Origin: an uncultured Chloroflexota bacterium
GTDB lineage: Bacteria > Chloroflexota > Anaerolineae > Anaerolineales > Villigracilaceae
DNA: 6,908 bases
Direction of reading: 5' to 3'
NCBI GenBank assembly: GCA_903837815.1
Contig: CAILWD010000466.1
Location: forward strand, 1 to 6,908
This document shows positions 1 through 5,009 of the stretch, one piece after another (the stretch's first letter is position 1; each line of letters starts with the position of its first letter). Below the pieces are notes generated by a model. It was not told the DNA's origin, made no database searches, and saw only the letters and a list, made by a program, of their open reading frames with translations. The position numbers were made by a program, and so were the translations under genes.

Positions 1-3000
1 CTATAGATGTCGAGGTTGCCGTTGCGTTCCGACTGGTAGGCGATACGGAAGCCCTCAGGCGACCATGTGGCGTTTACAGTCTTGCCGTCATTGGTAATGC
101 GTTGCAGGTTTTCGCCGGTGGCGTCGATGATATACAGGTCAGTGTTGCCGTTTTCCTCGGCGATGAAGGCAATCTGTTTGCCGTTTGGCGACCAGGCAGG
201 GAAAGTCTCATCGATGGGCGTGGTGGTCAACTGATACTCATTGCCCGTTTCGGAGTCGAGGATGAAGATGTCCCAATTGTTGTTGCGGTTGCTCTGAAAT
301 ACCAGGAACTTCAAATCGGGCGAATAGAAGGCGTTGACGTCGTCCGCGGGGTCGCTGGTAATTTGGACTTCCTTGCGCGTGTTCTTATCGATGGTGAACA
401 GGTCGAAGTTACCGTTGCGGTCGCTTTGGAAAACGACGGTCTTCGCGTCTGGGCCATACATCGCGTTGGTGTTGTTAGACTGGGTGTTGGTCAATCGCGC
501 GGGCATTCCGCTGCCATACAGGTCGGTGGTGTAGATCTCCACGTTGCCGTCGCGGTTGCTTTGGAAAACGATGCCCGAATCATTTGGCGCGCGGCTTGGG
601 CGGCTGTCCACAGCCGCATCCTTCGAGAGATTGTAAAGCTGGAAGCCAGGCTGACCTTCGATACCGTCCAGACGGTAGACTTCAAGGTTCTCGTCGCGGA
701 AGGTGTGGAAGATCAAACACTGGATGCATGGCTCGTTCCTTGCGGGAGCCACCGCCGGCAGGGAAGAAGCTGTCTTCGTCAACTGATTGCAGGAAGTCAT
801 GGCGGCAGTAGCGGCCACGCCTTTTCCATCAGTGATGGAAAGGGTCAGGTAGACGCCGTAGGAAGTGTTGACCGTGATCTTCAAGTTTTCGCCGGCTTTC
901 AGTTGGAAGGAATCAGCCTGCACTACTTTGCCCGTGTCATCCGTGATTTGATAGGCATTCGGCGCGGACATGTCGCCACCGTTGTTGGTGATGACAAAGT
1001 CTGCCTGGGTGCTGTTAGACACGCAGGAACCGACCGCGCTCAAATCTGATGATTTGTTACAGGTTGTTGTGGACGCCTCTGTACTTGTGCCTTTGTCATC
1101 GGTGACGGACAGGGTCAGTGCGCCGTATACTCCGCTGGTTGAGACAGTCAAACTCTCGCCTGCCTTCAATTGGAAGGGGTCGGTCTTCACCGCGCTGAAC
1201 GCGCTGTCTTTGACGGTGTAGGTGTACGGCTTCGGCATGTCGCCGCCGTTGTTGGTGATGATGAAGGTCGCCAGCCCGCTATTATCCACGCAGGAGCCGA
1301 CCAGCGTCAACTTGGGCAATTTGACACAGGTGGTCATGGCAGCGTCTGTGCTTGTGCCTTTGTCGTCGGTAATGGATAGGGTCAACGTTCCGTAGACTCC
1401 GCTGACAGAGACGGTAAGCTTCTCTCCAGACTTCAATTGGAAAGTTTCAGTCTTGACCGTGTTAACAGCGCTGTCTTTGATGGCGTAGGTGAAGGGCTTG
1501 GTCATGTCACTGCCACTGTTGGTAATGATGAAGTTGGCCAGCCCGGTATCGTCCACACAAGCGCCGGTGACGGTTAACTTCGGCGATTTGGTGCATGTCG
1601 TCGTGGCGGCATCGGTGGATGTGCCCTTGTCGTCGGTGATGGACAGGGTCAACGTATCGTAGATTCCACTGACGTTAATCGTTGCCGAATCACCGGACTT
1701 CAATTGGATATTGTCGGTTTTCACCACCTTGCCCGTGCTGTCCTTGATGGCGTAGGTGTAGGGCGCGGTCATGTCACTTCCGCTGTTGGTGATGACGAAG
1801 GTTGCCAACCCGCTGTCATTCGCACAGGCGCCTGTGGCGGTCAGTTTGGGAGAACTTTCCTTTGCGCATGTGGTCGTGGCTGCATCGGTGGACGTGCCTT
1901 TGTCGTCGGTAATCGACAGGGTCAGCACGCCGTAGACTCCGCTGGCAGAGACAGTCAAACTCTCGTCTGCCTTCAATTGGAAGGTGTCAGTCTTGAGTAT
2001 GCCTCCGCTGCTGTCTTTGAGGATGTAGGTGTAGGGCTTGGTCATATCGCCGCCGCTGTTGGTGATGGTAAAAGAAGCGTTGGCTGTGTTGCCAGTGCAG
2101 GCGCCGATGGCGGTTAATTTCGGCAGGAGCGAGGTATTCGTCGGCGTGACAGTGGGCGTAAAGGTAACGGTTGGGGTGGTTTCGGGTGTGTTGGTAGGCG
2201 CAGGACGTTTGGCGCAGGAACCAACCGTGCTTAATGTCACCGAGGAAAGGAAAGATGTGCGGTAGGTGACCGTCATGGTCGCATAACCCGCGCCTTTGAT
2301 CGAAACTTTTCCGCCTGCCGGTAGATCGACATTTCCACTCTGGGCGGGGTCTGACAGATTGTAGAATCCATCGCTGACTGCACCGGAGATGTTGGTGATG
2401 ACGAAAGTCGCGCTCAGGTCGGTGTTACAGAATACCTTAAGATCCAACTGCCCGTCCAGAATTTCAACTGTCGGTGTGACGGTGGGCGTGAAGGTCGGAG
2501 TGTAAGTGGGCGTGAGGGTCTTTGTAAATGTAGGCGTGGGGGAAGGACCTTCTGTATTGGTGGCGGTGGGGGTCTTGGTGGGTTTGGGAGTTTTGGTGGA
2601 TGTAGGCGTGGGTGAAGGCCCCTCGGTATAAGTGGGCGTGGGGGTCTTGGTCGAAGTGGCAGTCCGCGTGTTTGTGGGTGTGGGAGATGGACCGGGTGTC
2701 ACGGTGGAGGTGGGGGTCTTCGTGGCCGTAGCCGTGCGGGTGGCTGTCGCAGTTTTGACGGGAGTCGATGTTGCAGTGGGCGTATTGGTTGGCAACGGAA
2801 GACAAGTGCCGGTGGCGCCCAAATTCACCACTTCCAACTCCGAAGTGGAATATTGAACGGTGACCGTCGCATTCCCCGCCGTGTTGAATGAAATGCTTTC
2901 ATCCGCACCCAGGTCGAACGACACGGTTTGCGGGGATTTTCCAGGCTCGCTGATGGTGTACGTCCCACCCTTCATGGGGCCGCCGTTGTTGGCGATGCTA

Positions 3001-3779
3001 AAAGTGGCGGATAAGTCCCTGTTGCAGGCGACGCCAAGCCCAAGATAGGGGTCCGGCTCTGCGGGAGTGTTTGTCGGGGTTGGGGTTGACGTGGCTGGAG
3101 CGACTGCTGCCGCGCCGGCTTTGGCTGCGCAGGTGGCATCCGCCTTCGCAACGCCAGCGCCGGGGTGACCGGGTCGCTGATTGACAACAATGGAGACTTT
3201 GACGCCGGGATAAGGTCCAAGCACAACCACAATCGATTCACCCGCTCCAAGCGTGATGCTTCCACTCGAAGGTGAAACACTCACTCCGGGCGCAGTGGCA
3301 GACCAGGTCGTAGGTCCTTGCATTGCGGAGCCGCCATTCGTGATGGTAAATTCCACTTGTCCAGTGCTTGCATTGCACGCGCCGCTTACCTTGATGGTCG
3401 ATTTATCCCATGCATCGGAAGCGCCTGGGGAGGTGGGTGTAGGCGTGGGAGTGGCTGTAGCGACTTCACCGCCAGTCGACTCAATAACCGGGGTTGGGGT
3501 TGGCGTATCGGTGGGGGAGGCCGCAACTGGGGGTTCGGTGGCCGGGGCTTCCGCCGTTGGAGATTCAACCGGCGCTTCCACAACCGGGGGGTCGGTCGGA
3601 GGGGCTTCCACTACGGGAGGATCGGTTGGAGGCGCTTCCACCACTGGAGCTTCGGTTGCATCCCCCATGCCCCCTGTCCCTTCGGCGAAATTGGCAGGCG
3701 CACAGGAAGCAAGCAACAGCGACAGGATGACCGCCAGCGAGATAACATTCAAAACATTAAAGTGGGACTTTCTCTTCAT
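1..3779 (-). CDS. Giant modular lipoprotein: eight Cys-paired Ig-like domains plus TolB-like beta-propeller (partial, runs off left edge)
   Basis: One open frame of 1259 codons runs from ATG 3779 to the left edge with no stop; I checked the frame at several points, including the repeat/propeller junction. The start gives a lipoprotein signal (hydrophobic residues 9-23, lipobox LASC, Cys26), so the mature protein should be lipid-anchored outside the membrane. Domains in order: Pro/Thr/Glu-rich stalk 27-124; Ig-like domain A 125-217; B 245-326; C 438-522; five tandem copies R1-R5 from residues 554, 645, 734, 823 and 912 to 997; a junction with CxxC at 1018-1021; then TolB/PD40-like blades from about 1020, with five blades complete and a sixth begun (motifs such as VFQSNRDGNVEIY and AYQSERNGNLDIY). 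TP-rich linkers separate A, B, C and R1. It is the third gene of an apparent operon with an ECF sigma factor and a putative anti-sigma factor. The function is unknown: the propeller suggests ligand or protein binding and the repeats look like a spacer or adhesive stalk. The architecture is certain; the role is not. Confidence 0.9.
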   Translation of the reverse strand, partial: MKRKSHFNVLNVISLAVILSLLLASCAPANFAEGTGGMGDATEAPVVEAPPTDPPVVEAPPTDPPVVEAPVESPTAEAPATEPPVAASPTDTPTPTPVIESTGGEVATATPTPTPTSPGASDAWDKSTIKVSGACNASTGQVEFTITNGGSAMQGPTTWSATAPGVSVSPSSGSITLGAGESIVVVLGPYPGVKVSIVVNQRPGHPGAGVAKADATCAAKAGAAAVAPATSTPTPTNTPAEPDPYLGLGVACNRDLSATFSIANNGGPMKGGTYTISEPGKSPQTVSFDLGADESISFNTAGNATVTVQYSTSELEVVNLGATGTCLPLPTNTPTATSTPVKTATATRTATATKTPTSTVTPGPSPTPTNTRTATSTKTPTPTYTEGPSPTPTSTKTPKPTKTPTATNTEGPSPTPTFTKTLTPTYTPTFTPTVTPTVEILDGQLDLKVFCNTDLSATFVITNISGAVSDGFYNLSDPAQSGNVDLPAGGKVSIKGAGYATMTVTYRTSFLSSVTLSTVGSCAKRPAPTNTPETTPTVTFTPTVTPTNTSLLPKLTAIGACTGNTANASFTITNSGGDMTKPYTYILKDSSGGILKTDTFQLKADESLTVSASGVYGVLTLSITDDKGTSTDAATTTCAKESSPKLTATGACANDSGLATFVITNSGSDMTAPYTYAIKDSTGKVVKTDNIQLKSGDSATINVSGIYDTLTLSITDDKGTSTDAATTTCTKSPKLTVTGACVDDTGLANFIITNSGSDMTKPFTYAIKDSAVNTVKTETFQLKSGEKLTVSVSGVYGTLTLSITDDKGTSTDAAMTTCVKLPKLTLVGSCVDNSGLATFIITNNGGDMPKPYTYTVKDSAFSAVKTDPFQLKAGESLTVSTSGVYGALTLSVTDDKGTSTEASTTTCNKSSDLSAVGSCVSNSTQADFVITNNGGDMSAPNAYQITDDTGKVVQADSFQLKAGENLKITVNTSYGVYLTLSITDGKGVAATAAMTSCNQLTKTASSLPAVAPARNEPCIQCLIFHTFRDENLEVYRLDGIEGQPGFQLYNLSKDAAVDSRPSRAPNDSGIVFQSNRDGNVEIYTTDLYGSGMPARLTNTQSNNTNAMYGPDAKTVVFQSDRNGNFDLFTIDKNTRKEVQITSDPADDVNAFYSPDLKFLVFQSNRNNNWDIFILDSETGNEYQLTTTPIDETFPAWSPNGKQIAFIAEENGNTDLYIIDATGENLQRITNDGKTVNATWSPEGFRIAYQSERNGNLDIY
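3..728 (-). repeat. TolB/PD40-like propeller blades at the visible C-terminal end of the giant lipoprotein
   Basis: Successive segments of about 43 residues carry the blade signature of a hydrophobic strand followed by an S-x-R-x-G/N-N-x-D/E-I-Y turn and strand, and most have a later L-T or I-T plus W-S-P or Y-S-P motif. Five are complete and a sixth is cut by the edge. PD40/TolB propellers typically need six or seven blades, so one or two more probably lie just beyond base 1. The early blades have diverged W-S-P boxes (RAPNDSG, YGPDAKT, YSPDLKF), whereas the later ones are canonical. Confidence 0.85.
789..2120 (-). repeat. Five tandem Ig-like domain repeats (about 267 bp each)
   Basis: Copies begin at 2120, 1847, 1580, 1313 and 1046. 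R2, R3 and R4 are exactly 267 bases, R1 is 273 because of two extra codons at its end, and R5 is more diverged. Each protein copy has the pattern K-L-T-x-x-G-x-C, then F-x-I-T-N-x-G-x-D-M, a Q-L-K-x-G/D-x-S/K-L-T-V-like strand, L-T-L-S-I-T-D-D-K-G-T-S-T and a closing T-T-C. The two cysteines are 77 residues apart in R1-R4 and 78 in R5. The fold is probably a small beta-sandwich (CARDB or Ig-like); I cannot name the family. Similarity is clear at the base level too, so the block grew by duplication within the gene. Confidence 0.88.
2121..2213 (-). other. TP-rich linker between domain C and the tandem repeat block
   Basis: Residues 523-553 form a third TP-rich linker, ending at the first tandem copy R1. 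After this point the Ig-like copies follow one another with only a few residues between them, so the spacing style of the protein changes here. Confidence 0.7.
2469..2801 (-). repeat. Long TP-rich linker with three imperfect GPSPTPT repeats
   Basis: Residues 327-437 lie between Ig-like domains B and C and are nearly all T and P with scattered K, R, S, N, A, V and Y. Three imperfect units each contain GPSPTPT followed by a TxTKTxxPT-like stretch, at about 2679-2700, 2607-2627 and 2537-2557. On the plus strand this reads as G-rich repeats of the gtgggcgtgggggt kind. The likely role is an extended, protease-resistant spacer. Spurious open frames on the opposite strand here are composition artefacts. 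Confidence 0.8.
3048..3128 (-). other. Ala/Thr/Pro linker between Ig-like domains A and B
   Basis: Residues 218-244 form an alanine-rich then TPTPTNTP-type linker between the closing cysteine of domain A (217) and the first strand of domain B. It is shorter than the B-C linker. Confidence 0.7.
3408..3701 (-). other. Pro/Thr/Glu-rich stalk of the giant lipoprotein
   Basis: Residues 27-124 follow the lipid-anchored cysteine and are almost entirely P, T, A, V, E and S. They include the 30-bp repeats and two TPTPTP runs. Such low-complexity segments usually act as flexible spacers carrying folded domains through or away from the cell wall. Threonine-rich stretches like this may also be glycosylated, which cannot be judged here. 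Confidence 0.75.
3571..3660 (-). repeat. Three in-frame 30-bp tandem repeats in the stalk
   Basis: Three consecutive 30-base units (3571-3600, 3601-3630, 3631-3660) encode a repeated VVEAPPTDPP unit; the unit at 3571-3600 drifts into VVEAPVESPT at its gene-downstream boundary. They lie in the Pro/Thr/Glu-rich stretch just after the lipidated cysteine. The unit length is a multiple of three, so gain or loss of copies would lengthen or shorten the stalk without breaking the frame. Confidence 0.8.
3702..3779 (-). other. Lipoprotein signal peptide of the giant lipoprotein
   Basis: The first 26 residues have a basic N-terminus (MKRK), a hydrophobic core and a lipobox L-A-S-C. Cleavage before Cys26 by signal peptidase II and lipidation is the expected processing. 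This also fixes the start codon: the segment fits only if translation begins at 3779. Confidence 0.85.
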
Positions 3780-3783
3780 ACGA

Positions 3784-3788
3784 CCTCT
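3784..3788 (-). promoter_or_regulatory. Ribosome binding site of the giant lipoprotein
   Basis: On the minus strand AGAGG stands four bases before ATG 3779, inside the 14-base gap after the upstream stop codon. It supports this start and suggests translation on the same transcript as the anti-sigma gene. Confidence 0.6.
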
Positions 3789-3793
3789 GCTTT

Positions 3794-4258
3794 CTAATTG
3801 CGGCGATTACGCCAGAGAACAATTACAATGACCAGAATCCCAAAAAGAATCATGAATGGCGACCATTGGCGCAAGCCGCCTGCGGTTGCCGTTAAGGGGG
3901 TTGGACCTGTGGGGAGTAGGGTCGCGATACCGATTAACATTAGGGCAACAAAGCCGCCAGCCAGCGCCAGGCGAGGCATGTTCCAATTCCAAATAAAACC
4001 TTTATCAGGTGTGCGTTTCGCCCGCTGCTCTTTTTTCCACTCCACCATTAGACGGCTGTGGATGCGCGCTTTGGCTTTGCTATTCGTGCGGGCTTTTCTC
4101 GAAGCCGATTTCATGCGGAGAACTGCTTTTTGCAATTCAGCCAGTTCGTCGCCTGTCGCTGACGCCTGCGCATTCGATTCACCGTCGTCCGATAAAACCA
4201 GGTCGGTGAATGCCGCCAGTCGATCGTCCAGTTGTTTTTCGTCGAATAATTCAGGCAT
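3794..4258 (-). CDS. Putative two-transmembrane anti-sigma factor
   Basis: The 154-residue product has an acidic N-terminal part (1-47), a strongly basic helical stretch (48-86), a first membrane segment at about 95-115, a short extracytoplasmic loop, a second membrane segment at about 133-149 and a basic RNRRN tail. This predicts both ends in the cytoplasm. It has no cysteine, so it lacks the HxxxCxxC zinc motif of classical ZAS anti-sigma factors, and I see no named domain. The assignment rests on context: it overlaps the end of an ECF sigma gene by 8 bases, and membrane proteins in that position are usually anti-sigma factors that hold the sigma factor at the membrane through their N-terminal region. 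The start is supported by a GGAGGG sequence. It could instead be an unrelated small membrane protein needed for the downstream lipoprotein. The gene itself is sound; the function is moderately supported. Confidence 0.7.
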   Translation of the reverse strand: MPELFDEKQLDDRLAAFTDLVLSDDGESNAQASATGDELAELQKAVLRMKSASRKARTNSKAKARIHSRLMVEWKKEQRAKRTPDKGFIWNWNMPRLALAGGFVALMLIGIATLLPTGPTPLTATAGGLRQWSPFMILFGILVIVIVLWRNRRN

Positions 4259-4829
4259 GGTCTCCCTCCATTTTCTTTGTTAGCGCCGCCATTGAACGCC
4301 GAAAGAGGGACTTGGTCGCTTCGAGCGAGTGCCCGTTGCGGAGCGCGATTTCGTTGAAGGGTATCTCGTCCACAAAGCGCATCAGGAGAATATCCTGGTA
4401 GTTTTGGGGGAGTGTCCCAAGCGCCTGTTGGACGGCGGCCAGGTCCTCCTGGCTGTTTTCGATGCGGTTGGTTGGGTTGGGTGAATTTCGTGTCACGACT
4501 TCCTCGTAATCATCCTGTTCGGTCAGCCCGGATTTATGTGAACGGTAGTAATCGACGATCTTGCGGTGGGTGATTGTCCACAACCAGGTGCTGAATTTTG
4601 CCTGACCTCTGAAACCGTTGAGCGACTTCAACACGGCGATGAAAATTTCCTGTGTTACATCCTCGACGTCGTTTTCCGGGATCTTGAAGCGCACTCTTGC
4701 CAGCACATTGGGAAAATAGCGTTCATATAGCAGGGCGAAGGCGTCCTGTTTTCCTTTTTGCGCCAGGAGCACCAGTTCTTCATCGCTGGGAGAGGGAGTG
4801 TTCAGGGACAATTTTCCAAGGTTTATCAT
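4251..4829 (-). CDS. ECF-type RNA polymerase sigma-70 factor
   Basis: This 192-residue protein has the two-domain layout of extracytoplasmic-function sigma factors, which direct RNA polymerase to a dedicated promoter set. Region 2 spans about residues 16-96 and shows the hallmark motifs: DAFALLYERYFPNV (2.1), DVEDVTQEIFIAVLKSLNGFRG (2.2) and FSTWLWTITHRKIVDYYR (2.3-2.4). A variable linker (97-127) leads to region 4 (about 130-187) with LGTLPQNYQDILLMRFVDEIPFNEIA followed by the helix-turn-helix recognition segment HSLEATKSLFRRSMAAL. Length and layout match ordinary ECF factors, with no extra C-terminal sensor domain. The start at 4829 leaves a 15-residue N-terminal extension and has only a weak GGAAAC Shine-Dalgarno eight bases upstream. 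It is the first gene of the operon, followed at once by the putative anti-sigma factor. Which ECF group it belongs to, and which promoters it reads, cannot be told from the sequence alone. Confidence 0.95.
   Translation of the reverse strand: MINLGKLSLNTPSPSDEELVLLAQKGKQDAFALLYERYFPNVLARVRFKIPENDVEDVTQEIFIAVLKSLNGFRGQAKFSTWLWTITHRKIVDYYRSHKSGLTEQDDYEEVVTRNSPNPTNRIENSQEDLAAVQQALGTLPQNYQDILLMRFVDEIPFNEIALRNGHSLEATKSLFRRSMAALTKKMEGDHA
4264..4269 (-). promoter_or_regulatory. Strong ribosome binding site of the anti-sigma gene, inside the sigma gene
   Basis: GGAGGG on the minus strand lies five bases before ATG 4258, within the last codons of the sigma factor gene. The strong site plus the 8-base overlap point to coupled translation and a balanced sigma:anti-sigma ratio. 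Confidence 0.7.
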
Positions 4830-4894
4830 ATTAGTCGGTTTCCGGTGACAGAAAGGGTCTGCGAAAAGGGAAGGGCAATCTCGTCGACAATATT

Positions 4895-4919
4895 GCTATA
4901 GAATGACAAAAACTGTCAA
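4895..4919 (-). promoter_or_regulatory. Promoter-like elements upstream of the sigma operon
   Basis: The minus strand has a consensus TTGACA (4919-4914) and a TATAGC (4900-4895), but they are only 13 bases apart, shorter than a normal housekeeping spacing. Either another -10 is used (CAATAT with an 18-base gap is weak) or the operon is read from a different promoter, perhaps one for its own sigma factor. Low confidence. Confidence 0.2.
4904..4918. promoter_or_regulatory. Inverted repeat TGACA-N5-TGTCA, possible operator
   Basis: A perfect 5-bp inverted repeat with a five-base AAAAC spacer lies in the divergent intergenic region about 75 bases before the sigma gene. Its right arm overlaps a minus-strand TTGACA (4919-4914). 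A dimeric regulator could bind here, but arms this short also arise by chance. Confidence 0.3.
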
Positions 4920-4931
4920 TGGGAGAATGGT

Positions 4932-4962
4932 TTGCCTAAATCCAGATGAAATGCGCTAGAAT
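4932..4962 (+). promoter_or_regulatory. Possible housekeeping promoter of the solute-binding gene
   Basis: TTGCCT (4932-4937) and TAGAAT (4957-4962) resemble -35 and -10 boxes of a vegetative sigma factor, with a slightly long 19-base spacer. Transcription would start near 4969, leaving about 40 bases of leader before ATG 5010. The remainder of 4830-5009 shows no gene. Confidence 0.4.
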
Positions 4963-4990
4963 AAGAACGGCATTCTTACACCATGAGAGC

Positions 4991-4996
4991 AAGGAG
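4991..4996 (+). promoter_or_regulatory. Ribosome binding site of the solute-binding lipoprotein gene
   Basis: AAGGAG lies 13 bases before ATG 5010, a long but workable gap. It falls downstream of the alternative ATG 4983, which argues against that earlier start. Confidence 0.6.
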
Positions 4997-5009
4997 TTGT
5001 ATATCAATT

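Noticed and set aside
690..800. Frameshift or fusion error between the repeats and the propeller
   Set aside because: Codon-by-codon reading of the junction stays in the same frame from the last repeat into the first blade, with no stop.
102..1049. Plus-strand 315-residue open frame opposite the propeller and last repeat
   Set aside because: It mirrors the minus-strand gene. Its repetitive VAVALEND-like segments are the reverse reading of blade codons, it has no recognisable domain, and the opposite frame shows clear homology features throughout.
789..2120. CRISPR array or non-coding tandem repeat
   Set aside because: Units are 267 bases, lack unique spacers, keep a single reading frame and encode a conserved domain with paired cysteines.
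2464..2805. Minus-strand His/Asp/Thr-rich 113-residue open frame in the TP-linker region
   Set aside because: It is an out-of-frame reading of the repetitive linker; the His-rich pattern results from the repeated hexamers, and the overlapping real frame continues on both sides.
3253..3831. Plus-strand Gly/Val/Ala/Thr-rich open frames opposite the lipoprotein stalk
   Set aside because: They are low-complexity shadows of Pro/Thr codons on the other strand and run past the lipoprotein's start into the anti-sigma gene with no ribosome site or domain.
3794..3911. Sortase-type sorting signal in the small membrane protein (LPTGP before a hydrophobic segment and basic tail)
   Set aside because: The LPTGP sequence directly ends the first membrane segment and stands about 17 residues before the second, does not match LPxTG, and there is no export signal; a two-TM topology explains it better.
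4983..5009. Earlier ATG 4983 as start of the solute-binding protein
   Set aside because: It precedes the only good Shine-Dalgarno (4991-4996) and would add nine residues before an otherwise normal lipoprotein signal.
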